This document shows, piece after piece, positions 30,349 through 40,248 of a stretch of 64,000 nucleotides of DNA. Numbering within the stretch: the stretch's first letter is position 1; every line of letters begins with the position of its first letter. A model generated the notes under the pieces. The model saw only the letters and a program-made list of their open reading frames with translations, was not told the origin of the DNA and did not search any database. Origin of the DNA: Vibrio halioticoli NBRC 102217 (GTDB taxonomy: Bacteria; Pseudomonadota; Gammaproteobacteria; Enterobacterales; Vibrionaceae); assembly GCF_000496695.1 (NCBI RefSeq), contig NZ_BAUJ01000003.1, positions 1-64,000 of the forward strand. Reading direction: 5' to 3'. Made by a program: the position numbers and the translations under genes.

Positions 30349-32247
30349 TTATTTACCTAATAAATAGGTCTGGTCACTGCTGACTACAACCCCATATTTA
30401 AGGAAATTTTTACCTAATATCATGCTGTATTCAAAGCGGCTTCTATCTTGCAGGTTAACACGCACGCTTTGATTTACCTCACCAAGTTTGACATTCATGA
30501 GTACCACTGGGCGCTCATTGGGTTTTTCTCCTGCTTTGGCGCGAATACGCATTACATCGATCACTTCTTTAGTAAACTTTTGCGTAATCCCGTCTGAATT
30601 TTGGTAATCAAAGCTCACCATAGGCTTACCATTTTCTTCAAAGCGTTTGATGTTAAGAGCATTGATTGAACTAATGTCGGCACCGGTATCCAGTTTTACG
30701 GGGAAGGTTAGGTTTTCCACTTGCGCGGTTTCGATAAAGCCGGCGTGAAACAGAGGGTGTGGAGTGAGCAAGTCTTCGGTTCGGGTGTTAATCAGTACCC
30801 CTTGTTTGTGGAAAGCGCGGCCCATGGCAAAGTAAGGGTCACTGCCTTTATCTGTGGCTTCCAAAGCAAATTCTAATGTCATCTCTTTTCCGCCAATAGT
30901 GACAGCCTCTTTAAGTACAGGGCGGACGTTATCGCCAATGCGTATTTTTCGCTCCACTTTTTTGATGACTTTCCGGTCATTACCGTTAGTACTTGGGATG
31001 TAGAAACTGGCTTGTTCACCACTTTTGCCTTTGCTTAGCTCAAAGCTGTCCACAAATAATACTGGAGTATTGATGGCAAAAGAGGGTTTTGCATCGACAG
31101 GAGTGTTGTCGATATAAATCACTTCGTGCGGGGTCACCATTAATGGATTTTTGCTGTCCAGCAGCGAGCTCAATTTTTTGCTTTGAGTGTGCAGCACATG
31201 TTTGTCGCCGGTGTTAATCACAAAATATTTGCTGAGGGTATTTTTACCAAGGCGAAGTTGTGAGCTGTATTTAGAGCGGTCTTTAAGGTAAGCCAAAATT
31301 GGCGTTTTAAAATCACCTGCTGTTACTGGCACAAATACTAAAGGACGTTTTTCTCCGCCCACTCGGAGCATACGCTCTAATGGTAGAGTCAGCGTAGTGC
31401 TGATTTCTTTATTGCCTGTGTCGAAGGTGACGGTGTGTTTGTCTTGATCGACCTTGATATTAGTCGCGTGTATTTGGCTATAGCTATTGACCAGTGAGAA
31501 GCTGGTTTTTAACGAGATATCATCAATAAAAAAGGTTTCGCTGCGCCCGACAATGTGCGCGTCACTTTGTGATTGCAGATAATCATAACCGGCAAATACC
31601 CATGCATTTTTTTTAAGGAAAGTCTTACCGATCAGAATAGGAGCGGAGAAGTTACTTCTGTCGGTTAAGTTGACGTCGGTATCAACAGTTACCCCTGCAA
31701 TTTGCAGAGGAATAGTAATTACGGGGCGATATAAAGGGATTTCACTGGTGCGACTGCGGATAACGCTGGTGCGAGCCAGTGGTCTTTCAAGAGCAATCAC
31801 TTCCCCTGTGGTGGGGTGGCGAAGATCAAACTTCACAATACCTTGGATATTTCTTTCTGGGGTATCAAAACTTTCTAGCCACCAATTACTTTTAGGGCCG
31901 CCAAACTCATCGACGATGGTTTGCATCAACTCGGTATCTTGCAGTCCTTTATATTTGGAGTTGTTGCTGTATACGTGGATATTTTCAGCGTGCATAGAGG
32001 TGGTATCGGCACCGGTATCGATTTTGCCAATAAAGGCTTGTCCTTCAAGGGCATCAATATCTTGGTAATACACGTTTTCGACACGCCCTAATACAACCTT
32101 ATCTTGCCATTTTAAGGCGGGGCTGGCGGTGGTATAAGCCTGCTTATTCTCATTCATCATGATTGAAGTGTCGTCTCCTTCGGCCAGCACAGGCAGGCTC
32201 GCTAAAGAGGCAATGAGCAATGACAGCGGCTTGGTTATATTTTTCAT
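30349..32247 (-). CDS. Secreted retropepsin-like (RimK-associated zinc protease family) protein with four tandem units
   Basis: The family (often labelled ATP-dependent zinc protease) has a retropepsin-like aspartyl protease fold; exact substrates are unknown to me. ATG 32247 is chosen, giving 632 residues and a clear signal peptide (about residues 1-23, ending LAEG). Four repeated units are visible. Each ends in a segment like DRSxF-xxx-ILGKxFL (near residues 203-222, 328-350, 463-485 and 599-620). Only unit 1 (Asp77) and unit 4 (Asp520) carry the DTGAD active-site motif; the two middle units keep the scaffold but lack it. A usual family member has a single unit of about 150-180 residues. 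It lies divergent from tex and follows no obvious partner. A TTG/ATG choice upstream (32256) would add three residues. Confidence 0.8.
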   Translation of the reverse strand: MKNITKPLSLLIASLASLPVLAEGDDTSIMMNENKQAYTTASPALKWQDKVVLGRVENVYYQDIDALEGQAFIGKIDTGADTTSMHAENIHVYSNNSKYKGLQDTELMQTIVDEFGGPKSNWWLESFDTPERNIQGIVKFDLRHPTTGEVIALERPLARTSVIRSRTSEIPLYRPVITIPLQIAGVTVDTDVNLTDRSNFSAPILIGKTFLKKNAWVFAGYDYLQSQSDAHIVGRSETFFIDDISLKTSFSLVNSYSQIHATNIKVDQDKHTVTFDTGNKEISTTLTLPLERMLRVGGEKRPLVFVPVTAGDFKTPILAYLKDRSKYSSQLRLGKNTLSKYFVINTGDKHVLHTQSKKLSSLLDSKNPLMVTPHEVIYIDNTPVDAKPSFAINTPVLFVDSFELSKGKSGEQASFYIPSTNGNDRKVIKKVERKIRIGDNVRPVLKEAVTIGGKEMTLEFALEATDKGSDPYFAMGRAFHKQGVLINTRTEDLLTPHPLFHAGFIETAQVENLTFPVKLDTGADISSINALNIKRFEENGKPMVSFDYQNSDGITQKFTKEVIDVMRIRAKAGEKPNERPVVLMNVKLGEVNQSVRVNLQDRSRFEYSMILGKNFLKYGVVVSSDQTYLLGK

Positions 32248-32472
32248 TATCAACATCCATGTCTAATCCAGTTTCTAGCAACTGAGTATTTGAAGAGTAA
32301 CCTTGTTTAATTCTAACCAACAATCAGTAACTTGCAGGCAAATGTTAGGTTAAATCTTTAATTTAACTCGTTGACCACAGTTTATTGGGGCTAATCATTG
32401 TTTTGAGATCTGGTTTTTCTGACATTTGCCCCCATAGTTAGTTGCAAACATTAAGGAAATAAGTGAATTAAG

Positions 32473-34809
32473 ATGAGTCAGACGATTTTTCAGATTATTG
32501 CCACTGAGCTAAACGTCTCCACCCAACAGGTGACGGCTACGGCCAACCTGATTGATGAGGGAAATACCGTACCGTTTATTGCTCGTTATCGAAAAGAAGT
32601 AACCGGTGGGCTTGATGATACCCAATTGCGTACTCTAGACAGCCGTTTGACTTACCTTCGTGAGCTTGCCGATCGCAGACAAGCGATCCTTAAATCTATT
32701 TCTGAGCAGGGGAAACTGACGACAGAATTAGAAAAAGAGATCAATCAGGCTGACAATAAGACTCGTCTTGAAGATCTTTACCTGCCGTACAAACCAAAGC
32801 GTCGCACTAAAGGTCAAATTGCAATTGAAGCTGGATTGGAGCCGCTAGCGGATGCCATCTGGAATAACGCTTCTTTGGTGCCAGAAACCGTGGCGCAGGA
32901 TTACTTAAACCCAGAGCAAGGTGTTGTTGATACTAAAGCGGCGCTAGATGGTGCAAGAGCCATAGTGATGGAGCGTATCGCTGAAGATGCCGATCTATTG
33001 GAAAAACTAAGAGCGTATCTTAATAAACATTCGCAATTACAATCTCGCGTTGTATCTGGCAAGGAAGCAGCAGGTGAGAAATTCAAAGATTACTTTGAGC
33101 ATGATGAGGCCATCAGTCGCGTTCCATCGCACCGTGCGCTAGCTATGCTTCGTGGCCGTAATGAGGGCTTTTTACAGCTGTCATTAAATGCCGATCCTGC
33201 GCAAGATCCTTCTATTCGCAGTTCATATTGCGAAACAATCATTGCCGATCACTACCGCATTTCATTGAGTGATGCTCCTGCTGATACTTGGCGTAAGCAG
33301 GTGATTAGCTTTGCGTGGCGGGTAAAAGTATCCATGCATTTGGAAACAGAGTTGATGTCGGCGATGAAAGAGCGCGCTGAAATTGATGCGATTGAAGTGT
33401 TTGCGACTAACTTAAAAGACTTGTTGATGGCGGCACCTGCAGGGCCTCGCGCAACTTTAGGTTTAGATCCTGGTTTAAGAACAGGCTGTAAAATTGCCGT
33501 GGTCGATGGCACAGGCAAGGTATTAGCTACAGAGGTGATTTATCCGCACGCACCGCAAAAGCAATACGATAAATCGTTGCAAATCATCGACCGCTTAATC
33601 AAACAACATAATGTTGATTTGGTGGCGATTGGTAATGGCACCGCTTCTCGTGAGTCAGATAGCTTTATTGGTGAGCTGATTAAAAACGGCACTAAGGTGC
33701 AAAAAATAGTGGTGAGTGAAGCGGGCGCTTCGGTGTATTCAGCTTCTGAGCTCGCCGCCAAAGAATTCCCAAATATGGATGTTTCTTTACGTGGTGCGGT
33801 TTCTATTGCCAGACGCTTGCAAGACCCGTTGGCAGAGCTGGTTAAGATTGATCCTAAATCTATCGGTGTGGGCCAATATCAACATGATGTGGGTCAATCC
33901 TCACTGGCAAAACGTCTAGATGCTGTTGTTGAAGATTGTGTGAATGCAGTGGGTGTGGATGTGAATACAGCCTCTGCTGCTTTGCTTAATCGTGTGGCGG
34001 GATTATCGACGACATTGGCACAAAACATTGTGGCTCATCGTGATGAAAACGGTCGCTTTGAAAGCCGTGCTAGCCTTAAGAAAGTGGCGCGTATGGGGCC
34101 AAAAGCCTTCGAACAAAGTGCAGGTTTCTTGCGCATTATGAATGGTCGAAATCCATTAGATGCTTCTTCTGTTCACCCAGAAGCTTACCCAGTAGTCAAA
34201 AACATTGCTGAGAAAACCAGTAAGCCAATCTCAAACTTGATTGGCGATAGCGGCTTTTTAGGTAAGCTAAATGCCATCGACTTTATTGATGATAAGTTTG
34301 GTTTGCCTACGGTTACCGACATTATTAAAGAGCTAGATAAACCGGGACGCGATCCAAGACCTGAATTTAAAACCGCGACTTTTGCTGAGGGAATCGACAA
34401 GGTTTCTGATTTAGAAGTGGGAATGGTGCTCGAAGGTGTGGTTTCCAACGTGGCTAACTTTGGCGCTTTTGTGGATATCGGCGTACACCAAGATGGATTG
34501 GTGCATATTTCGGCGCTGACCGATAAATACGTTTCTGATCCTCGTGAGGTGGTAAAAGCGGGCGATATTGTGAAGGTTAAGGTAATGGAAGTGGATATTC
34601 AGCGTAAGCGTATTGCACTGTCTATGCGCCTAAATGATCAGCCGGGTCAAGATAATCGCACCAGTCGCGGGCAGGCTAATAAAGACAATAAACGTCCAGC
34701 GCGCAATGAGCGCCGTGATAACCGTTCGTCTTCAGGCTCTAGTCTGGGTGGCGGTTTAGGCGGCGCGATGGCGGCAGCATTTGCTAATGCAGATAAGAAG
34801 CGTCGTTAA
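32473..34809 (+). CDS. tex: RNA-binding protein Tex (S1 domain)
   Basis: Tex binds nucleic acid and is linked to transcription fidelity and stress resistance; it is the bacterial relative of eukaryotic Spt6. The 778 residues show the helical N-terminal domain, the YqgF-like nuclease-fold domain ([20 protein letters not shown] near residues 330-350), helix-hairpin-helix motifs ([15 protein letters not shown]) and a C-terminal S1 domain ([20 protein letters not shown], about residues 655-725), ending in a Gly/Arg/Asn-rich tail. Confidence 0.97.
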   Translation: MSQTIFQIIATELNVSTQQVTATANLIDEGNTVPFIARYRKEVTGGLDDTQLRTLDSRLTYLRELADRRQAILKSISEQGKLTTELEKEINQADNKTRLEDLYLPYKPKRRTKGQIAIEAGLEPLADAIWNNASLVPETVAQDYLNPEQGVVDTKAALDGARAIVMERIAEDADLLEKLRAYLNKHSQLQSRVVSGKEAAGEKFKDYFEHDEAISRVPSHRALAMLRGRNEGFLQLSLNADPAQDPSIRSSYCETIIADHYRISLSDAPADTWRKQVISFAWRVKVSMHLETELMSAMKERAEIDAIEVFATNLKDLLMAAPAGPRATLGLDPGLRTGCKIAVVDGTGKVLATEVIYPHAPQKQYDKSLQIIDRLIKQHNVDLVAIGNGTASRESDSFIGELIKNGTKVQKIVVSEAGASVYSASELAAKEFPNMDVSLRGAVSIARRLQDPLAELVKIDPKSIGVGQYQHDVGQSSLAKRLDAVVEDCVNAVGVDVNTASAALLNRVAGLSTTLAQNIVAHRDENGRFESRASLKKVARMGPKAFEQSAGFLRIMNGRNPLDASSVHPEAYPVVKNIAEKTSKPISNLIGDSGFLGKLNAIDFIDDKFGLPTVTDIIKELDKPGRDPRPEFKTATFAEGIDKVSDLEVGMVLEGVVSNVANFGAFVDIGVHQDGLVHISALTDKYVSDPREVVKAGDIVKVKVMEVDIQRKRIALSMRLNDQPGQDNRTSRGQANKDNKRPARNERRDNRSSSGSSLGGGLGGAMAAAFANADKKRR

Positions 34810-34831
34810 AAATCGTTTACTTTTAGAACTT

Positions 34832-34863
34832 AATAAGAGCCTCAATTGAGGCTCTTATTATTT
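34832..34863. terminator. Terminator between tex and recG
   Basis: AATAAGAGCCTC-AA-TTGAGGCTCTTATT is a nearly perfect palindrome placed between the convergent tex and recG. T-rich sequence follows on the plus strand, and the dyad can also act for recG. Confidence 0.8.
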
Positions 34864-34887
34864 CGATAGTGATTTGTTCAAGGTTCG

Positions 34888-36966
34888 CTAAGCTTTCGCA
34901 TACTCATCGCTATTTACTATCCAACGTTCAATGATCTGCTGGGCATTTTCTGGATATTGCTGGTGAATATAGCGCGCCATTTTTTGCACTTGCGGCACTA
35001 AATGTTGGTCGCGCATCAGATCGGCAATTTTAAAGTCGGCGATACCGGTTTGCTTGGTGCCAAGCAGTTCACCCGGACCGCGAATTTCTAAGTCTTTTTG
35101 CGCAATCACAAAGCCATCATTACTTTCTCTGAGTACCCCTAACCGCTTTTGAGCGGTTTTAGATAAAGGCGCATGATAGAGAAGCACACAATGACTGGCG
35201 ACGGTTCCACGTCCAACGCGGCCGCGTAATTGGTGTAATTGTGCCAACCCGAGGCGTTCTGGGTTTTCAATGATCATTAAGCTGGAATTTGGCACATCTA
35301 CGCCCACTTCAATCACTGTGGTGGCGACCAAAAGTTGTAATTCATTGGCTTTGAACTGCTGCATGATGGCTTGTTTTTCAGCGGGCTTCATTCGTCCATG
35401 CACCAGTCCTACTTTTAGCTCCGGTAATTTAGCCGTGAGCTCTTCAGCTATTTCAGCAGCGGCTTGAGCTTCTAACACTTCGGACTCGTCAATTAGCGTA
35501 CACACCCAGTACGCTTGCTTACCTTCATGCGCACAAGCAACTCGGATACGTTCAATAATATCGGCGCGCTTAGTATCGGGTATGGCAACGGTTTGAATGG
35601 GCGTTCTTCCCGGTGGCAGTTCATCAATAATCGAGGTTTCAAGATCGGCATAAGCAGTCATGGCTAAGGTTCTTGGAATTGGTGTGGCAGTCATGATTAA
35701 TTGATGAGGGTAGAACCCTGCCACCGCACCTTTTTCTCGAAGCTCTAGACGCTGGTGGACGCCAAAACGGTGCTGTTCATCAATGATCACTAAAGAGAGG
35801 TTATGGAATTTCACCTGCTCTTGGAATAAAGCATGCGTACCGATCACCATTTGTGCTTCGCCACTGGCAATGGCATTCAGTTGTGCTTGTTTGGCTTTGC
35901 CGGTGACTTTACCCGCCAGCCAACCAACCTTTATACCCAGTTGCTCAAACCAAGCGGTAAAGTTGATGGCGTGTTGCTCAGCCAATAGTTCGGTTGGTGC
36001 CATCATTGCCACTTGATAGCCTTGTTCGATGGCGGTGACGGCGGCAAGTGCTGCTACCAGTGTTTTGCCTGACCCCACGTCGCCTTGTACTAAACGCATC
36101 ATTGGATGGGGTTTTAGAAGATCGCCTTCGATCTCGTTAACAACCCTAGTTTGTGCCTTGGTCGGGGAGAAAGGCAGTAAATCCAGCAGTTGCGCTTTTA
36201 AGCGATTTGATGCGGGCAGTGCAATTGCATCATCAAGCTGTCCTTTGCTTCTGAGCGCTAGCATCGATAGGTTTTGGGCTAATAGCTCTTCGATGATCAA
36301 GCGTAGTTGTGAGGGGTGACGACCTAAATCGAACTGCTCCATGTTTATTTCTGGAGAGGGGCGATGCACAATGTGCAGGGCTTGATTTAGGGATAATTGT
36401 GCATCATACAACCCGTCGGGCAGTAACTCGTTCACCGCTGACTTATCTAACAGCTCTAACGCTTGATCGGTGAGGTTGCGTAAAGTGAGTTGGCGCAGAC
36501 CTTCGGTTGTTGGGTAAACAGGGGTCAAACTGGATTCGGTCGTCACCGTTTTACCTTCATTAAAAAATGAAAAATCAGGATGAACGATCTCTAAACCTTG
36601 ATTACCGCGTTTGATCTCGCCATAAGCGTGTACCCATTTGCCTTCACTGAAATTATTTTTCATTCCGGCGGTAAAGTTAAAAAATCGCAATGTGATAGTG
36701 CCATTTCCATCACTGATTTTTACGGTGAGCATTTTTCTTCGAGCAAAAACGGTATCCACCGTCATAACTTTGCCTTGCACTCCCGCCCATAGGCCAGCGT
36801 GCAAACTTATCATCGGATAAACGCGAGTTCGGTCTTCATAACGGTGCGGAAGATGAAATAAAAGGTCTTGAATAGAGATAAGGCCGACCTTAGCCAGCTT
36901 TTCAGCGACCTTTGCCCCAACGCCATTTAAGGAAGTCAGTGGGATTGCAGATAAGAGTTGCGACAT
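34888..36966 (-). CDS. recG: ATP-dependent DNA helicase RecG
   Basis: Remodels stalled replication forks and Holliday junctions. The 692-residue protein has the N-terminal wedge/OB domain that grips the fork (residues about 1-190), the superfamily 2 motor with Walker A GDVGSGKTLVA, the DEQH box (VIIDEQHRFGVHQR), motif III (TATPIPRT) and motif VI (QLRGRVGRG), and a C-terminal TRG motif region. It stands alone, with rpmB divergent across 380 bases. Confidence 0.97.
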   Translation of the reverse strand: MSQLLSAIPLTSLNGVGAKVAEKLAKVGLISIQDLLFHLPHRYEDRTRVYPMISLHAGLWAGVQGKVMTVDTVFARRKMLTVKISDGNGTITLRFFNFTAGMKNNFSEGKWVHAYGEIKRGNQGLEIVHPDFSFFNEGKTVTTESSLTPVYPTTEGLRQLTLRNLTDQALELLDKSAVNELLPDGLYDAQLSLNQALHIVHRPSPEINMEQFDLGRHPSQLRLIIEELLAQNLSMLALRSKGQLDDAIALPASNRLKAQLLDLLPFSPTKAQTRVVNEIEGDLLKPHPMMRLVQGDVGSGKTLVAALAAVTAIEQGYQVAMMAPTELLAEQHAINFTAWFEQLGIKVGWLAGKVTGKAKQAQLNAIASGEAQMVIGTHALFQEQVKFHNLSLVIIDEQHRFGVHQRLELREKGAVAGFYPHQLIMTATPIPRTLAMTAYADLETSIIDELPPGRTPIQTVAIPDTKRADIIERIRVACAHEGKQAYWVCTLIDESEVLEAQAAAEIAEELTAKLPELKVGLVHGRMKPAEKQAIMQQFKANELQLLVATTVIEVGVDVPNSSLMIIENPERLGLAQLHQLRGRVGRGTVASHCVLLYHAPLSKTAQKRLGVLRESNDGFVIAQKDLEIRGPGELLGTKQTGIADFKIADLMRDQHLVPQVQKMARYIHQQYPENAQQIIERWIVNSDEYAKA

Positions 36967-37207
36967 TCTGACCTCGGTAAGTAAATGATTTATATCAGTA
37001 TGATGATGAATTCCAAGCTATATTAGGCTAACAATTTACGCTAGCCAAACACAAATAGTCGTCAAGCTAAATTAAATATAGGTCTGATAGCTAATTAGTG
37101 GTTGTAGGGTGTAGGATTTCTGGTAACATACGCGCACTATTTTTGAACAAAAATCAGCTCTGCTCAAAAAAGATCACCAAATTCTGTAAAAAGGATCTGT
37201 TCGGGTC

Positions 37208-37236
37208 TTGAGCAATTCTCGTCAAGTTAGTATAAT
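37208..37236 (+). promoter_or_regulatory. Sigma-70 promoter of rpmB-rpmG
   Basis: TTGAGC (37208-37213), a 17-base spacer and a perfect TATAAT (37231-37236). The start would be near 37243, leaving a leader of about 105 bases. In 36967-37347 the rest is AT-rich sequence with no gene; the recG promoter must lie in its left part on the other strand. Confidence 0.8.
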
Positions 37237-37347
37237 ACGCGACCTTTGATAGCCTTGTATGGATTTTCCATAATGGTTTTCGGCCTCACTAGAGAGGTTC
37301 GGCCACCAAGGTTGATATCGAGCTGAAACGATTTGGAGAAGACATTC

Positions 37348-37584
37348 ATGTCCCGAGTATGCCAAGTAACTGGTAAGCGTCCTGTAACGGGTAACAACCG
37401 TTCTCACGCACGCAACGCTACTAAGCGCCGTTTTCTGCCGAACCTACAAACTCATCGTTTCTGGGTAGAGAGCGAAAAACGTTTTGTTAAACTACGTCTA
37501 ACTGCTAAAGGCATGCGTATTATTGATAAGAAAGGCATCGATGCTGTTCTTGTTGATATCCGTGCACGTGGCGAAAACGTTTAA
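37348..37584 (+). CDS. rpmB: 50S ribosomal protein L28 (bL28)
   Basis: The 78-residue protein starts [12 protein letters not shown] and is rich in Arg and Lys; only Cys5 is present, so it is not the four-cysteine zinc-binding form. An upstream TTG at 37333 is in frame, but ATG 37348 with GGAG upstream gives the standard L28 start. First gene of the rpmB-rpmG operon. Confidence 0.98.
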   Translation: MSRVCQVTGKRPVTGNNRSHARNATKRRFLPNLQTHRFWVESEKRFVKLRLTAKGMRIIDKKGIDAVLVDIRARGENV

Positions 37585-37597
37585 GAGGAATTGAGCA

Positions 37598-37765
37598 ATG
37601 GCTAAAGGCATTCGCGAAAAAATTAAACTTGTTTCTTCTGCTGGTACAGGTCACTTCTATACTACAGATAAAAACAAACGTAACATGCCGGGCAAATTTG
37701 AGATCAAGAAATTTGATCCAGTTGTTCGTCAACACGTTATGTACAAAGAAGCTAAAATCAAGTAA
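37598..37765 (+). CDS. rpmG: 50S ribosomal protein L33 (bL33), cysteine-free form
   Basis: A 55-residue basic protein, [16 protein letters not shown] at the N-terminus and ending KEAKIK, read directly from the sequence. It has no cysteine, so it is the zinc-independent form. AGAGGAA precedes the ATG and the gap from rpmB is 13 bases. Confidence 0.97.
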   Translation: MAKGIREKIKLVSSAGTGHFYTTDKNKRNMPGKFEIKKFDPVVRQHVMYKEAKIK

Positions 37766-37797
37766 TTGATTTAACACTTCTTTACGCAGAACATAAA

Positions 37798-37827
37798 AAC
37801 CCAGCACTTGTTGCTGGGTTTTTTTAT
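37798..37827 (+). terminator. Terminator of rpmB-rpmG
   Basis: AACCCAGCA-CTTGT-TGCTGGGTT followed by a run of T. It lies 33 bases after the rpmG stop codon. Confidence 0.92.
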
Positions 37828-37876
37828 GCCTAGAAAACGTTAGAATGATGATTCCATAGAATGAATTGAGCGATGC

Positions 37877-38698
37877 ATGCCAGAGTTACCAGAAGTTGAA
37901 GTATCCCGCATGGGGATTAGTCCGCACATTACAGGTCAAACGATCAAAAAAATTGTAGTGCGTCAGCCAAAACTACGTTGGCCTGTGCCAGAGCAACTGC
38001 AACAACTCTGTGGTGTGGTGATTGAAGCGGTCACTCGCCGTGCTAAATATCTTCTACTGCATACCGCCAATGGTTGTATTGTGGTGCATTTAGGTATGTC
38101 GGGTTCACTAAGGATTCAAGATGACGGTGTGCAGGCAAGCAAACATGATCACGTTGATCTTATTTTGCAAAATGGCAAGTTATTGCGCTATAACGATCCG
38201 AGACGGTTTGGATCTTGGCTGTGGATCGAAGCCGGTGAATCATTATCTATCTTAGATAACCTAGGGCCGGAACCTCTTAGTGATGATTTTTGCTCTGAGC
38301 ATATCATTGCTCTGGCGACTAAAAGGCGCATCGCCGTAAAGCAATTCATTATGGATAATAAGGTTGTGGTGGGCGTAGGAAATATTTACGCTAACGAATC
38401 TTTGTTTAATGCTAAAATTCATCCATTGAGACCTGCTAACTCATTGACACATAAAGAGTGGGATGAGCTAGTTAAAGAAATAAAACAAGTGCTTAGCAAC
38501 GCCATAAAACAAGGCGGAACCACGCTTAATGATTTTGCTCAGCCAGACGGTAAGCCCGGTTATTTTGCTCAAGAGCTACAAGTTTATGGCAGAGCTGGAC
38601 AAGAATGCCCGGTCTGCGCAACGAACATTAGCCAAAAGATGGTTGGGCAAAGAAATACATTTTGGTGTGAAACATGCCAACAGAAGGAAACAGCATGA
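37877..38698 (+). CDS. mutM: Formamidopyrimidine-DNA glycosylase
   Basis: Bifunctional base-excision repair enzyme that removes 8-oxoguanine and formamidopyrimidines and nicks the strand. The 273-residue protein starts MPELPEVE, so Pro2 (nucleophile) and Glu3 are in place. The helix-two-turn-helix and the C-terminal zinc finger (CPVC and CETC, residues about 243-266) are intact. Its stop overlaps the start of the next gene by 4 bases, so the epimerase is coupled to it. Confidence 0.97.
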   Translation: MPELPEVEVSRMGISPHITGQTIKKIVVRQPKLRWPVPEQLQQLCGVVIEAVTRRAKYLLLHTANGCIVVHLGMSGSLRIQDDGVQASKHDHVDLILQNGKLLRYNDPRRFGSWLWIEAGESLSILDNLGPEPLSDDFCSEHIIALATKRRIAVKQFIMDNKVVVGVGNIYANESLFNAKIHPLRPANSLTHKEWDELVKEIKQVLSNAIKQGGTTLNDFAQPDGKPGYFAQELQVYGRAGQECPVCATNISQKMVGQRNTFWCETCQQKETA

Positions 38699-39699
38699 AA
38701 TATTTAGTCACCGGAGCTGCAGGCTTCATTGGTAGTGCAGTCGTCGAGCGCTTAACGCAAGCAGGACATGATGTTGTCGGTATCGATAATATGAATGACT
38801 ATTACCAAGTTTCTCTAAAGGAAGATCGCTTAAAGCGTATTGAACATGACAAATTTACCTTTAAGTTGCTTGATTTAGCTGACCGTGAAGGCATTGCCAC
38901 GCTATTTGCTGAAGAGCAATTTGATAAAGTGATTCACTTGGCCGCGCAAGCAGGCGTGCGTTATTCCATTGATAATCCGCTAGCGTATGCCGACAGTAAC
39001 CTTATCGGCCATTTGACTATCTTAGAAGGTTGTCGCCACCATAAGATCAAACACCTTGTGTATGCATCTTCTAGTTCAGTTTACGGCTTGAACAAAAAAA
39101 TGCCGTTCGATACTGCAGATTCAGTCGATCACCCGGTATCACTTTACGCAGCAACTAAAAAATCCAATGAGCTGATGGCTCACACTTACTCGCATCTCTA
39201 TGGCGTACCTACAACAGGATTAAGATTCTTCACTGTTTATGGCCCGTGGGGACGTCCTGATATGGCGCTATTTAAGTTCACTAAAGCTATCGTAAATGGT
39301 GATGCAATTGACGTGTACAACAACGGCGATATGCAGCGTGATTTCACTTATATTGATGATATCGTTGAAGGTATCCTGCGCATCCAAGACGTAATCCCTG
39401 AGGCGAATGCCGACTGGAATGTTGAACAAGGTTCTCCTGCAACCAGCTCTGCGCCATACCGAGTGTATAACATTGGTCACGGCAGTCCGGTGAAGCTGAT
39501 GGAATATATTGAAGCGCTAGAAGAGGCTTTGGGTATTGAAGCGAAGAAAAACTTCATGCCAATGCAACCAGGTGATGTGTATGCCACTTACGCTGATACA
39601 GCAGACTTGTTTAAATCGACCGGTTACAAGCCTGAAGTGAAAGTGAAAGAGGGCGTACAGGCCTTTGTTGATTGGTACAAAGCTTATTACACCCTATAG
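38695..39699 (+). CDS. NAD-dependent sugar epimerase, UDP-glucuronate 4-epimerase-like
   Basis: A 334-residue extended short-chain dehydrogenase/reductase. The Rossmann motif [11 protein letters not shown] is at the N-terminus and the catalytic pair YAATK (YxxxK) near residue 160, with Ser in ASSSSVYG. The length and the segments [17 protein letters not shown] and [12 protein letters not shown] match UDP-glucuronate 4-epimerases, which supply UDP-galacturonate to LPS or capsule. Activity on another UDP-sugar is possible. ATG 38695 (after GAAGGAAA) is chosen over TTG-like upstream positions. The ATGA overlap with mutM is unusual, since mutM normally does not lead a sugar gene. ugd at 59059 would provide its substrate. 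Confidence 0.82.
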   Translation: MKYLVTGAAGFIGSAVVERLTQAGHDVVGIDNMNDYYQVSLKEDRLKRIEHDKFTFKLLDLADREGIATLFAEEQFDKVIHLAAQAGVRYSIDNPLAYADSNLIGHLTILEGCRHHKIKHLVYASSSSVYGLNKKMPFDTADSVDHPVSLYAATKKSNELMAHTYSHLYGVPTTGLRFFTVYGPWGRPDMALFKFTKAIVNGDAIDVYNNGDMQRDFTYIDDIVEGILRIQDVIPEANADWNVEQGSPATSSAPYRVYNIGHGSPVKLMEYIEALEEALGIEAKKNFMPMQPGDVYATYADTADLFKSTGYKPEVKVKEGVQAFVDWYKAYYTL

Positions 39700-39716
39700 T
39701 CTGGTATTAGGTTTAG

Positions 39717-39744
39717 TTCTTGCTTCTTGATTCTTGGTTCTTTT
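39717..39744. repeat. Tandem heptamer repeat TTCTTGN
   Basis: TTCTTGC, TTCTTGA, TTCTTGG and TTCTTTT follow one another in the gap between the convergent epimerase and coaD. An imperfect inverted repeat (GGTTTAG around 39710 and CTAAACC around 39770) flanks it and may act as a terminator. Confidence 0.5.
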
Positions 39745-39768
39745 AGTTGGAATAAAAGAATAGAAGAG

Positions 39769-40245
39769 CTAAACCTTTTCTTTAATGCGTTTAAATACCG
39801 AAGACGGCACAAAACCTTCCACATCCCCACCGTGAATCGCAACTTCCCTAACAATGGTTGACGACAGAAAGGCAAACTCTTCAGACGGCGTTAAGAAGAT
39901 ACTTTCTAATGTCGGCATCAGTTTTCGGTACATGCTAGTTAGACCAAACTCATATTCAAAATCCATCGTAGTACGCAAACCTCGAATAAGCAGGTTCGCT
40001 TGTTTTTGTTTGGCAAACTCAATTAGTAACCCAGAAAAGCCTTCCACTTTGACATTGTTTAGATGCACGACAGATTCTTGAAGCATGGCTACCCGTTCTT
40101 CTAGGGTGAACATTGTATTTTTACTTGGACTTGCGGCAACACATACTGTGACTTGCTCAAAAAGATTGGCTGCGCGGGTGATAATGTCTAAATGACCATT
40201 GGTTAAAGGATCAAAAGTGCCAGGGTAAAGGACATGGTTTTTCAT
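39769..40245 (-). CDS. coaD: Phosphopantetheine adenylyltransferase
   Basis: Adenylates 4'-phosphopantetheine in coenzyme A synthesis. The 158-residue nucleotidyltransferase has the [10 protein letters not shown] motif and the ISSTxxR-like segment ([10 protein letters not shown]). It is the classical left marker of vibrio LPS core clusters, and lies 3 bases after the heptosyltransferase gene on the same strand. Confidence 0.97.
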   Translation of the reverse strand: MKNHVLYPGTFDPLTNGHLDIITRAANLFEQVTVCVAASPSKNTMFTLEERVAMLQESVVHLNNVKVEGFSGLLIEFAKQKQANLLIRGLRTTMDFEYEFGLTSMYRKLMPTLESIFLTPSEEFAFLSSTIVREVAIHGGDVEGFVPSSVFKRIKEKV

Positions 40246-40248
40246 AAA

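Noticed and set aside
30349-32247. ATP-dependent zinc protease as a literal function
   Set aside because: No HEXXH zinc motif and no P-loop are visible; the DTGAD motifs point to a retropepsin fold, so the old family name is misleading.
37222-37407. Minus-strand open frame over the rpmB leader
   Set aside because: It is antisense to the rpmB promoter, leader and start, and does not look like a protein.
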